Assembly (NCBI GenBank): GCA_020975725.1
Contig: QXJR01000021.1
Location: forward strand, 370,380-434,379
Source of the DNA: Picocystis sp. L7
Lineage: Eukaryota; Chlorophyta; Picocystophyceae; Picocystales; Picocystaceae
Direction: 5' to 3'
DNA length: 64,000 bases
Below are positions 43,845 to 52,812 of the stretch, in pieces; within the stretch, counting starts at the first letter, position 1; each line of letters starts with the position of its first letter. The translations under genes were made by a program, and so were the position numbers. Below the pieces are notes generated by a model. It made no database searches and had not been told where the DNA came from. It was given only the letters and a program-made list of their open reading frames with translations.

Positions 43845-46262
43845 TCATATTGCAAAAAGCAAACTAACAAGCGCAACCAAGGACGCCCATGAATGGATGA
43901 ATGACGTTGCAGCATTGTCTGCATTGTCAAAGTCTAGCGTTCTGCCATGGCAGGTGAAGCTACACTCGATATTGTCGCGGGCAGCCTCATGGAACTCTCC
44001 ATAGTTCTCTTCTACGGAGACCCCATAGCTAGTCATGGAACCAACAAAGCAATTCATCACTTCTTCCACCTGGCAATAGTAGTTCTGGTTGGCTTCCATA
44101 ACCGAATTCTCATCTGCAAAAATCTCCATAACCCGCTGAGCCCCTTCTGGGTCCACGGAGGCCACATAGGGCATAATAATTTTGTAGAAGGTCTTCCCCT
44201 CGGCACCATACCTAAACGGCGGAATGCCGTTCTTGGCGGCATCGTCCAAATAGTACGCATATCTTGTAACTCCTTTCGCATACACAGTGAGATGCAGTGA
44301 AGTCACTTCCTGGTAAGCTTGCCTCACAACCTCAACTGATGGGTTGTTCCCTTCCAATTCATCGTTTGCTCGTTTAAAAGCTTCGAGAATCTGCTTCTGA
44401 TTGCCATCAACAACAAAGTTGAGGGCTCGCTTGTCTGTGGTAGTGAAAGCAGAACAGTCATCGCCCGGGCGAGCGCCAGTGTAGAACAGGTACGCCTCGC
44501 TCAAGGAGTGGGAAGCACTGGGTCTTGCCCCATAGATGGTCTCACCTTTCTCAACCTGACCGACAGCCTTTTCAAATTCTACAGTAGACATGTAGATCCC
44601 GATCCAGTTCTGCATTGCCTTGGGGATGGCCTGCGTCTTGCTGGCATGCTCATACCCTCTCGGATTGCCTTCGTACCCACTGCAGTAATTGGAGGGATTT
44701 CCGTCTTCCGCAACGTCCCCTTCCTCAAGGAGCTTTCGTAACCTTGTACTCTTAGAACAGAAATATTCCTTCACATGGTCGTCGATGAACGTTTCACTGC
44801 CATAGGCATTTTTGAATCTACGCCATGTGACAGACTCGGGCTCTGGCTTGATGGCGTAGCTGTATAGAGACTTGTCGGGCGCATTCTTCCCTTGCACATA
44901 GATTTCGATGGCTTTGTCCCACTGTTTGTGGAGGACAGCCTCGTTGACTTCGCACACGTCGTACGAGAGCAGTGCATAATCTTTCGTGTCTGTTGCCAAC
45001 CTGCGGATGCCATCCTTCAAGTAAGGTGTGTGCCATTTTGAACCCAGTGGTAAGGCAAGAGCATTGGGAACTTTCAGCAAGTCGTTCTCAGGACATGCTC
45101 CTGCGTCTTTGAGGCTTCCGTAATCATCCTGAGAGACCCCATAGGCATACATGGATTGAACCAGGTACTCAAAGATGTGCCTCACTCGGCAGCGTTGACT
45201 TGAGGTGGAGCTAGATTCGTAGCTGCTCATCATCTCATCTAGGTCCAAATATGCCTGATGATCAAGAGCATCAACGAATGGAGCTATTCCATAATAGAAC
45301 AGTCGCATCTCCTCCAGCCATTTGTCAACGGTATCTTGTTCTGCAGGACGTTCCGTATCCAACTTGTTTGCATATCGCTCAATGGATTGACCCAGTACAA
45401 TCACATACAAAGCAGACACTTTTTGCACCAATTTCGTGAGTTTTATCCTCAGGCGTATCACTGCAGAGTCACTGTTGAAGTTTGTATTAGCAATAGCATT
45501 GATGCCTTCCTGATATGCAGTAATAATAGCATCTGTGTTGCCACTCACGTCGAAGTCTCCTTCCCTTCTGTGGGCAGTGTAGAACAAAGATGCATCTTCT
45601 ACGCCATCCTTGCCGACCGTGAAGGCATAACCTTCGGCAAAGACATAGCGACTCAATTCCTTACCCAAGGTTTCTAATTCCACAATACTTTTCTCAGACT
45701 CAGAAAGTCCATTGACAAGTCCAACCAACACTTGAGGAAGCTTGATCATCCCCTCCTTGATCCTTGGTGCTGACAGGCCAATACCATTCGCTACCTCAAC
45801 ACAGTAGTCATCTCGTGAAGTTGTAGGCACTTCATCTTCTTCTTCCAGCATCCGTCTTCTGCTGCCTGGAGCATCTCCATAAGTGGAAGAGCAAAGATAC
45901 CTTTTTGCCAGGGTATCCAAAAACATGCGGTCATTGTTATAAAACTTGTAGAAGCCTCGATATGTGTTGGGCCCTCGCACTTCCAAGAAAGAGGACTTCT
46001 TGACGTACCGGTGAGTAGATTTCCCATTCGCACAGTAGTTATCGCCGTCTTTCCTACCGTTCAAAAATACATCAGCTGCTTCATTCCATCTGTTGTTCGT
46101 GACGGCGTCTCGCATCCACTCGTTGCAAACGGAGAGTTTTAGATAATCGTCGACGCTGTATTGGCCGGTCGGTAAACCATTGATGTTTCCGGTGGGTTGT
46201 CCCAGTGCAGTCCCGACCATCCATCCCATCACCACGAAGGTGGTCGTGGGCGTCGTCACCAT
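43845..46262 (-). CDS. FEA1: Two-domain FEA1-type iron-assimilation (phytotransferrin-like) surface protein
   Basis: FEA1/ISIP2a-family proteins bind ferric iron at the cell surface of algae and are induced by iron shortage or high CO2. The 805-residue product has a signal peptide (MVTTPTTTFVVMGWMVGTALG), then two similar halves of about 380 residues. Each begins with a Cys-containing helix pair (LSVCNEWMRDAVTNNRWNEA; YDVCEVNEAVLHKQWDKAIE), carries a YFC/YLCS motif and a YLFYTGARPGDD-type block (DASLFYTAHRREGD; EAYLFYTGARPGDD), and ends with a helical AYG(V)S segment. The C terminus is a hydrophobic tail (AATSFIHSWASLVALVSLLF) with no basic residue after it, as in GPI-anchored proteins. Tandem duplication inside one gene is evident. 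Codon use is less GC-rich than in most neighbours. Confidence 0.85.
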   Translation of the reverse strand: MVTTPTTTFVVMGWMVGTALGQPTGNINGLPTGQYSVDDYLKLSVCNEWMRDAVTNNRWNEAADVFLNGRKDGDNYCANGKSTHRYVKKSSFLEVRGPNTYRGFYKFYNNDRMFLDTLAKRYLCSSTYGDAPGSRRRMLEEEDEVPTTSRDDYCVEVANGIGLSAPRIKEGMIKLPQVLVGLVNGLSESEKSIVELETLGKELSRYVFAEGYAFTVGKDGVEDASLFYTAHRREGDFDVSGNTDAIITAYQEGINAIANTNFNSDSAVIRLRIKLTKLVQKVSALYVIVLGQSIERYANKLDTERPAEQDTVDKWLEEMRLFYYGIAPFVDALDHQAYLDLDEMMSSYESSSTSSQRCRVRHIFEYLVQSMYAYGVSQDDYGSLKDAGACPENDLLKVPNALALPLGSKWHTPYLKDGIRRLATDTKDYALLSYDVCEVNEAVLHKQWDKAIEIYVQGKNAPDKSLYSYAIKPEPESVTWRRFKNAYGSETFIDDHVKEYFCSKSTRLRKLLEEGDVAEDGNPSNYCSGYEGNPRGYEHASKTQAIPKAMQNWIGIYMSTVEFEKAVGQVEKGETIYGARPSASHSLSEAYLFYTGARPGDDCSAFTTTDKRALNFVVDGNQKQILEAFKRANDELEGNNPSVEVVRQAYQEVTSLHLTVYAKGVTRYAYYLDDAAKNGIPPFRYGAEGKTFYKIIMPYVASVDPEGAQRVMEIFADENSVMEANQNYYCQVEEVMNCFVGSMTSYGVSVEENYGEFHEAARDNIECSFTCHGRTLDFDNADNAATSFIHSWASLVALVSLLFAI

Positions 46263-47293
46263 GTTCCTCGCTGTTTGTTCCTTTCAACGGCTTTCCTCGG
46301 ACGGGATAGGTTCGACCAGAGCGTCGGTGGACGTGTTCTCTCGCTCGATGGAAACTGGAACGGCAACGATTCCGCCGCCAGTTCCAATCTGGTTTGGGAT
46401 TGGATGGGGGACTGGGATGACGACCCTGTTTCCATCTTCGACGTGTCCTTGCCGGGGTCCTCAACTGCCCCCCTCTTACCCGAATCCATGGTCCCCAGGA
46501 CCGTGGGTGCGTGGCTGGCGCGTGGCAGGCGCGTGCCCCTCCCCATCCAGGCTGTCCAATCTCCACCGTCGAATTCCTCGGTATTCGAAAGAGGGAACTC
46601 TGGATCGAAAGGCCGACCCCACACCGGACAGGGTCGGTGGGGAACCGGGCTCCGAATATTCGTGGGCGAATCGGGACGAAACCCGCCAACCACATGTCGG
46701 GATTACTCCCTTCCATCGCCGGGGAGATCCATGCGTCAAAAAGGCCGTCCTCGGACAAGCGAGGATCGAGGGGACACGACTGCATCGGTCGCGAGGCTGT
46801 TCGTTGTGTCGGGATCGCCACGTGAACTGGGATCGTTTTTCGAAGGAACCCAACGACAGGCCATCGGCTTCGGGTGGAAGAAAATGCTTCCCTCCGTCCA
46901 TGTTCTCTTCGTCGGCGTTTCGACGTGCGATTCCGAACGAACGCATCCATCCCGAACAGGGAGTAAAATCGACCCTTCCAAGGCCGGTTGCGAATGTTTT
47001 CGATCCTTCTTCCCGAGTGGGGGGTCGATCACGTGGATTCGCCCCAGTCGACCCCAGGCCGTCATGGATGCTCGAGGGTCTGAAGGTTCGGGGAGGTTCT
47101 CTGACTGAAAGAGGAAGGATCATCGGTGGATGAAGATCGAGGATACCTGTCCAGAAAAGGGGGGGACGAGACGCGGCCGCCAAGGAGAGCGTCGGAAGAC
47201 GTGGACACTAAAACAAAAGAGCGCTTCTTCACTGTCCAGGAGGCACCTTCTACGAAAGAGAGAGCGTTCCACGTCGATAGAAGGCTCGCAGCG
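46263..47293. other. 1.03-kb divergent spacer between FEA1 and the Cys-rich membrane protein
   Basis: Two outward-facing genes for surface proteins share this gap. It has frames of up to about 290 codons on several strands (GC-rich shadow frames) but no homology. It may hold iron-responsive elements; none can be named from sequence. Confidence 0.45.
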
Positions 47294-47926
47294 ATGTTTG
47301 CGGTACTTTTGCGCTTGCTTGCCCTTACGGTTCTCGTCGATCTCTCCCGAGCCCACGGTGGGACGGATCATTCTCCCAAAAACTGCCTGTGCGAGTGTCC
47401 AGATGGTCGGCGCGATGCACTGCTTTTGACAGGAGATGCGCAATGCACGACGGGGGTTTGTCGTGCGTCTGCAAGCTGCATATACGAAGATGGTCTTGAC
47501 CGAGATGCGGAAGTGAAGGCCACCCCCATCGATTGCACGTGCCATTGCTGCGACAATAGCAGCTGCCGGGAAGAAGAGTATGCATACTTCAATACAAACG
47601 GCGTGAAATCGGAATGTAACGAGGCAGCCTGCAGAGAGCAGGATGAATGCTCGGCCTTGCTATACGTGGAAGCTATATACGCGGATGGATCATTTCATGA
47701 TTCTGAAACAGCATCTTCCTCTTCGGGATTGAGCGGGGGCGCAATTGCAGGAATAGTGATCGGGGTTATTGCTGGTGTCGCTCTGATTGCCGTTGCAGCG
47801 TACATGTTGCTTCCCCGCAAGAAGTCAACTATAAGTGAATCTTGGACAGACATGCACGACCAAATGCATAGCCAACAGCAGCAGCAACCTCGCACTGAGG
47901 TTGGGATGGGAGATTACTTGCAGTAG
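47294..47926 (+). CDS. Cys-rich type I membrane protein of unknown function
   Basis: A 210-residue protein. It has a signal peptide (MFAVLLRLLALTVLVDLSRA), then an ectodomain of about 125 residues with 15 Cys in clustered pairs (CLCECPDG, CTCHCCDNSSC, CNEAACREQDEC). A Ser/Gly stalk, one membrane helix (GAIAGIVIGVIAGVALIAVA) with GxxxG-type spacing, and a short cytoplasmic tail follow. The tail has a basic stop-transfer RKK, a Gln run and YLQ at the end. I know no family for it. The two Cys-rich modules look alike (C-x-C-x-C ... C ... C), which suggests an internal repeat. It is divergent from the FEA1 gene, so co-regulation is possible. Confidence 0.75.
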   Translation: MFAVLLRLLALTVLVDLSRAHGGTDHSPKNCLCECPDGRRDALLLTGDAQCTTGVCRASASCIYEDGLDRDAEVKATPIDCTCHCCDNSSCREEEYAYFNTNGVKSECNEAACREQDECSALLYVEAIYADGSFHDSETASSSSGLSGGAIAGIVIGVIAGVALIAVAAYMLLPRKKSTISESWTDMHDQMHSQQQQQPRTEVGMGDYLQ

Positions 47927-47951
47927 ATCTGTTGATAGAACGTTTTTATTT

Positions 47952-48989
47952 TTAGCGCTTCATTCGCTTGAGTATCAATTCTGCGTAATTATCAGATATA
48001 GCGACCCCGACCGTGAATCTTTGAGCATCGCGAGAGAAGACAGCATGCCACAGAGGATGCTCCGGATCGACTCTAAACATGTTCACCCATCCTTCCCGGT
48101 CTCGTATATGCTGAAGTCTTCTCTTTTCGGAGTCATAGAGAACGAATCCGGAATCACCCGGGCTCATGAGCTTCACCACGTACAACCTCCATCCTCCGAC
48201 CTGCCTGGAGTCGGTGTGCCACTCTGTAAATCCATTGGGAGGATACCAATAGAACCCACGCATATTCCGCTGCGCAAAATCATACTTAAGCTTGTGACTG
48301 CCCAGAGCAGCAACAATCGCATCTTGCAATCTTTTCCCCCAGATTGAATGTTTGCTGATGGATATCGAGCCAAAGTGGTGTGTCTTGCCTATCAATGTTC
48401 CACCGCGTGTGGGGCCAGCAGAATCGCTGGAATCACGGAGACTAAAGCTGTAGCTTGAGTGGCACGGGCTCCGATCCAGCAACTCTACCCGCACCTTTGC
48501 ACCAAGCAAGGATTGGAATTTTTCTTGATCCACATCAACGACGGAACTTCCGCACTTTTCGCGGGCCAGTTTGCCATGCCCCCTATCTTCGTTCTCGAAA
48601 TGATCATATTGAGCAAAAAACGCCGGTGTCATAAACGAGGAATTGAGCGAGACAATGTTCTCAAAGTGCTGTGCGCCATCTGCGACGCACTGTGCAGGCT
48701 CTTTCATACTCTCTACATTGGAGGGATCGCACGTGTACAGCGGGGCCATGCTTTCGATGTGGATCGAGGATGTGATCTCTTCAACGCATTCATTCATCAC
48801 TTTGACAACGCCTGATAATTCCGGAGCTACATCCCTCCACTGAAACGAAAGGACAGGATTTTCAGCGGTCGATCTCTTGAACAGTGTATCGAAGGGCTGC
48901 ACGCGAAAGAAATACACGAATTGCGCCAGCCACGCCAATAGCAACAGCGCCGCCAGGAGAATCTTCGGTTGCACGTTAAAAATCGCCAT
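47952..48989 (-). CDS. Membrane-anchored 2OG-Fe(II) oxygenase-like protein
   Basis: A 345-residue type II membrane protein: a short cytosolic N terminus, one helix (ILLAALLLLAWLAQFVYFF) and a luminal or extracellular domain. The C-terminal 120 residues fit a double-stranded beta-helix oxygenase: GFYWYPPNGFTEWHTDSRQVGGWRLY gives H-x-D in WHTD, and LWHAVFSRDAQRFTVGVAI gives the distal H and the 2OG-binding R. The middle part has Cys pairs that could form disulfides. It may hydroxylate a protein or glycan in the Golgi; substrate unknown. The start at 48989 is chosen as the ATG just before the anchor. It is convergent with the Cys-rich protein gene, 25 bases apart. Confidence 0.7.
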   Translation of the reverse strand: MAIFNVQPKILLAALLLLAWLAQFVYFFRVQPFDTLFKRSTAENPVLSFQWRDVAPELSGVVKVMNECVEEITSSIHIESMAPLYTCDPSNVESMKEPAQCVADGAQHFENIVSLNSSFMTPAFFAQYDHFENEDRGHGKLAREKCGSSVVDVDQEKFQSLLGAKVRVELLDRSPCHSSYSFSLRDSSDSAGPTRGGTLIGKTHHFGSISISKHSIWGKRLQDAIVAALGSHKLKYDFAQRNMRGFYWYPPNGFTEWHTDSRQVGGWRLYVVKLMSPGDSGFVLYDSEKRRLQHIRDREGWVNMFRVDPEHPLWHAVFSRDAQRFTVGVAISDNYAELILKRMKR

Positions 48990-49366
48990 GTCCGCTGGCC
49001 GAAACGTGTACTGTCGAACCTGCCGGTTGAAAACACGTGCCGTCCACTCTCTTGGTTCAAACTGCCGCCAGTCTTCCCATGTTTGTGGCTCACAGGACAG
49101 CGGGAAGGGGAGCGGGACGATTCGGACGTCACAGGGTCTTCTCCGAGTGGGGTCGAATCCGCTTCGACAATCCAGGGGAGGATCCAAGAAACCGCAGAAA
49201 AGGTTCACGAACCGAGAATGGGAACGTGGGACACCTCGAAAATGAAGGCGAGAGGTAAAGCTAATAACGGCACCTTCTTGCATCTACATTCTTCAAGCCA
49301 GGGACGGCATGGAAAGCGATTGTATTTACATTGAAAACAGCAGAGCTTGCCGCAAACCCACACAAG
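48990..49366. other. Spacer between two minus-strand genes
   Basis: 377 bases. The oxygenase-like frame remains open upstream to about 49283 but without similarity. This is probably promoter and UTR. Confidence 0.45.
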
Positions 49367-50566
49367 TCAACCACTCAGTTGAGTCGCCAACATTATGCCC
49401 TCGCAAAGCTTACTGAGTGCCGAGGAGTTTATTCCTAGTTTGTAACGGGGGAAATCCTCCCATGCGTCAGCTCCTGCACTGCTTACAAAGAGCTCACCTG
49501 CTGGATCCAGCACCCCCCTCAGATCACTCGCTCTCCCTTTCTCTAAATTCTTTACTCGTTCGACGATCGAGTAGAGCTCCACAAACAGCCTCTGCTTCTC
49601 TTGTTTGCCCAGAGCGGAAGCTTTGACCCACTCACTTTGCCAACCGGCAATGTCTGCCTCAAGAGCGAGGCAATCTTTCGGCGAAACACTGCCCAGGGCA
49701 CTGTTCCGCAAGCAGAGAGTGATGGCAAGCAAGACCTCCTCTGCCACTGGTTTGAGGGTCTGCTCAGAAGAGGAGAGCTTTTCGAGATCGGTCAACGCCA
49801 GACATTCCAGCTGAAGTTCCGCGTGTCTCCACCTCCACCTCATGTCCAGAGCCCTTTCTGGCGCGTCGTTGCGAAGTCCGCTGGCGAGGCCCTGCAGCAG
49901 CAAGGCTCGGAGGGTGGTGCAGGCATGCGCCGTGGAGAGAATGGACCCAGGCGCAGAGGTTCCCTTTCCCCTCACCGTGTTCTGTTTGTTCAGGACCATG
50001 TCTAGAATCAGGTGTTCTTCAGGATCGATGGAGGGTCTGAGTTTTTCTACGAAAACCCCCATTTCTTCATCGAGGCGAAGGGGATGTTCAGGACGGAGAA
50101 GCATCTGGTTCAGATCAGACAGGTCCAGCAGCATTTGCCTCGCGATCTGCATGGACAGGTACACGTTCCGCGATTGCACTTGTTCTTGGTTCGCTTGGGT
50201 GTACCTCTTTCCGTCCAGCCTTCGTTCCAGGTGCATGAAGAGGGCCAGGAGTGCTTCTTTGGCCTGGGCCTCCTCCGAGCGATTACCCGTGTTCTCGTTG
50301 GCTTTGGTTTCCTTGCATTTGTTTTTGACGTGGTTGAGGCACACGCAGGAGTACGCGATGGGTTCCAATTCCGTGGAGATCTGCAGTCCGCTACCCAGGG
50401 CGTCGGCAAGTCCACACAGCATCTGTTCGGGGGATCCATTGGTTCGTTTGACCTTCTCCTGCATCTCTCCCACGCACCCTCGAACGTGCACTGGACGTGT
50501 TCGGCATCTTATCCACTTGCTGCACTTGCACGTTCCGTGTGGACGCGTGGACCACGTCGGTCGCAT
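49367..50566 (-). CDS. Unrecognised 399-residue helical protein
   Basis: An ATG-initiated frame over 1.2 kb. The N-terminal ~35 residues are Cys/Arg-rich; a second ATG at residue 35 (MQEKVKRTNGSPEQML) may be the true start. The rest is helical and Leu-rich (EEAQAKEALLALFMHLERRL; VYLSMQIARQMLLDLSDLNQ; ACTTLRALLLQGLASGLR), like an alpha-solenoid or regulatory subunit. There is no signal peptide, membrane span or catalytic motif. No family was recognised. It shares a 207-base divergent promoter with the tRNA methyltransferase gene. Confidence 0.65.
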   Translation of the reverse strand: MRPTWSTRPHGTCKCSKWIRCRTRPVHVRGCVGEMQEKVKRTNGSPEQMLCGLADALGSGLQISTELEPIAYSCVCLNHVKNKCKETKANENTGNRSEEAQAKEALLALFMHLERRLDGKRYTQANQEQVQSRNVYLSMQIARQMLLDLSDLNQMLLRPEHPLRLDEEMGVFVEKLRPSIDPEEHLILDMVLNKQNTVRGKGTSAPGSILSTAHACTTLRALLLQGLASGLRNDAPERALDMRWRWRHAELQLECLALTDLEKLSSSEQTLKPVAEEVLLAITLCLRNSALGSVSPKDCLALEADIAGWQSEWVKASALGKQEKQRLFVELYSIVERVKNLEKGRASDLRGVLDPAGELFVSSAGADAWEDFPRYKLGINSSALSKLCEGIMLATQLSG

Positions 50567-50773
50567 GGCGTTCAGGCTTGGTGTTTTTGTTCCTCAGAAG
50601 GGGAACCTCCCCTCGGTTCTACCCTTCGATCGAACGGAACCCGTAGAAGGAACCCAAAGGAAGGGTGTTGGGATCCGAGGATCGGTTCGAACCGATCGAT
50701 CGTGGCTTGGATCCGAGAGAAGAAACTCCTTATGGGGAATAGGAGGGAAGGGGGAGCAGGTGGAGGAGGGTCC
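50567..50773. promoter_or_regulatory. 207-base bidirectional promoter
   Basis: This gap separates two start codons facing outward. It contains GGTTCGAACCGATCGATCG, a near-palindrome at about 50684-50703, and CCTTCGATCGAACGG at about 50625. These could be shared factor sites; that is inference. Confidence 0.4.
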
Positions 50774-52402
50774 ATGTGCGCGTCGCGAACCACCACACGC
50801 GATGGCGAGACCACGAGAAACGACAGCAAATGCGAGGCGAGGGACGTGGATGGATGGGACTGGTACTGGATCACCTGTGCACCCGGATTGGAAGATCACC
50901 TGCGCATGGAATGGAACGAAACGAAGAAGGACGTCCAAGGAACGGACCCACACCAAGACTCAAGGTTGTCCTTCCTACCTGGAGGATTGCGCGTGGCATG
51001 CGATCCCGTCCATCGAGAGGAGATGAGAAGAGCCATGATGGATTGGAAAACCGCGGACAACGTCTACGCGTACGTGTGCGAAGACGAACAGGTCGGCGTC
51101 CGAACCGACGAAGGACTCCACGCCGTCGCACGAACCGCGACGTCCCAGGAATGGAACCGAGCGCTGGACATCCATCGACACTGGACGAAACGAACGTCGA
51201 AGGTCGATGCGATGCAGGATCCACGCACGAGCCAGCGGAAGGACGCGCCTAGCACGAACAGCGGCGGACCGACGGACGACGGGCGGTTGGCAGAAGAAGA
51301 GGAGAAGCCAAGGACGCACGATACGAGCTCCGAAAGTCCAGGAACACGAGGCGGCGCGTCCGGCGTCGGGGTCGCAAGCGCAGCGACCACCACGTTCCGG
51401 GTGACGTGCGAGAGGACGAACGAGACGACCGAAAAGCACCGGTGGACCTCCGTCCAAGCCGCAGCCAAGCTAGGCGAGGCCCTGTTGGATCGATTCCCAT
51501 GGAAGGTGTCCCTGGAATACTTCGATTTGGAAGTCAAGGTGTGGGTGAGGGATGAGAAGATGGTCGTGGCGCTGTCCCTGCTCTACGCAGAGAGGAGTCC
51601 CAACGACACCATCACCGACCGTCCGGTCGATCCGAGGATCGCCGACGGGAACACGAAAGGACAGGGTGCCTGCATTACGCCCCCCGAAGGCACTGTGCGC
51701 GACCCGCGCGCATATCCAGAAGCATCGGGCTCGGCACCCGCCGAACCACCGAAACGAAGGAAGGTGGACGCCAGGAAAGCGCGCAGGAACGCGGACGGGC
51801 GTCAGCTGTACACGATGGCCCGCAGGTATCGCAGTGCCTTGGCCCCCACTTCCCTCCGACCGAGCATAGCCTACTGCCTCTGCAGGCTCGCCGACGTCCG
51901 AGCTACTCATCTTCTCCTGGATCCCATGGCAGGTTGCGGGACCATCCCTCTGGAGGGACATTACGGTTTGGGGGTCAAGGGATCCATGGCGGGGGACGTG
52001 GAGTGTGATGCCGTGCGGGCGGCGCGTCACAACGGCCTATGCCTGGAGCGTCACCATGGGTTGTCTTCTCCGGACGTCCTGCAGTGGGACGTGAAGAGGC
52101 TTCCCCTGCGCAGCGGTTGCGTGGATCGAGCGGTCTGCGACATGCCTTTCGGCAACCTCTGTGGAAGAGTGAAGCACCGCTTTCCTTTGTACCTGTCTGC
52201 TTTGCACGAGATCGGCAGGGTCTTGCGTCCGGGCACGGGTCGAGCGGTGGTGTTGATCCAGAGTCGAAAGGTGCACGACCTCCTGTTCCGCGTGGGTGCT
52301 GCATTGGAGACGTTGGACGTCCTACCGTTGGAGATGAACGGATTGAAGGTCAGCATGTGCTTGCTCCGACGCAGCCACGCAATGCCTCGAGGAACGCCCT
52401 GA
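50774..52402 (+). CDS. THUMPD3: THUMPD3-like tRNA (guanine-N2) methyltransferase
   Basis: THUMPD3/Trm14-type enzymes methylate G6 or G7 of tRNA with S-adenosylmethionine. The 542-residue product has an N-terminal ferredoxin-like part (WYWITCAPGLEDHLRMEW), an acidic low-complexity insert, and a THUMP domain (TTTFRVTCERTNETTEKHRW ... EALLDRFPWKVSLEYFDLEV). A Rossmann methyltransferase domain follows, with SAM motif I LLDPMAGCGTIPLEG, GDVECDAVRAARHN, and the catalytic motif CDMPFGNLCG (D-x-PFG). The order THUMP then MTase and the DxPFG signature are diagnostic. The start is the ATG at 50774; the open frame is longer but has no earlier homology. Nuclear or cytosolic location is expected. Confidence 0.9.
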   Translation: MCASRTTTRDGETTRNDSKCEARDVDGWDWYWITCAPGLEDHLRMEWNETKKDVQGTDPHQDSRLSFLPGGLRVACDPVHREEMRRAMMDWKTADNVYAYVCEDEQVGVRTDEGLHAVARTATSQEWNRALDIHRHWTKRTSKVDAMQDPRTSQRKDAPSTNSGGPTDDGRLAEEEEKPRTHDTSSESPGTRGGASGVGVASAATTTFRVTCERTNETTEKHRWTSVQAAAKLGEALLDRFPWKVSLEYFDLEVKVWVRDEKMVVALSLLYAERSPNDTITDRPVDPRIADGNTKGQGACITPPEGTVRDPRAYPEASGSAPAEPPKRRKVDARKARRNADGRQLYTMARRYRSALAPTSLRPSIAYCLCRLADVRATHLLLDPMAGCGTIPLEGHYGLGVKGSMAGDVECDAVRAARHNGLCLERHHGLSSPDVLQWDVKRLPLRSGCVDRAVCDMPFGNLCGRVKHRFPLYLSALHEIGRVLRPGTGRAVVLIQSRKVHDLLFRVGAALETLDVLPLEMNGLKVSMCLLRRSHAMPRGTP

Positions 52403-52812
52403 TCCGTCCCGTGGTTTTGGCGGGGCCTTGAGATCCTTTCTGCGGCGAGGTGTCTTTGTTTGCGTTGTGTTTGTTCGGATCGTTTCCTCGCCGCTTGTGT
52501 CGCGCGGATCTTCTTCCCCCGCTTGGCCTGGGACGGGTGGGACGGACGGTTCACTCCCTCCGTTGCGTGGGGTCTGCATCGTCTCTTTGGACGTAGGTGG
52601 GTCCATGTTCATCGCGCACGGGGTCGTCCATCCGTGGCGTTTGGTGGATGGTGGTTTGGGGGATGGGAGTCGGGTGGCCATCCTCGTCCCATTCGTCGTG
52701 GTCGCGTGGTGGAGAGAGAGAGAGAGAGCGCGGTTGGCGCAACGGTTTGGGAGCGTCCACCTCGGAAGCACACGCGTGGAGTTGGCGGTCAGGAGTGGGA
52801 GAGGGAGAGGTC
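52403..52812. other. Spacer upstream of TFIIF-alpha
   Basis: 410 bases between two plus-strand genes, with a GAGA microsatellite at about 52712-52728. No gene is seen. Confidence 0.5.

Noticed and set aside
46081-46950. 289-codon minus-strand frame overlapping the FEA1 start
   Set aside because: It is out of frame with FEA1 and low in coding signal; probably promoter DNA.
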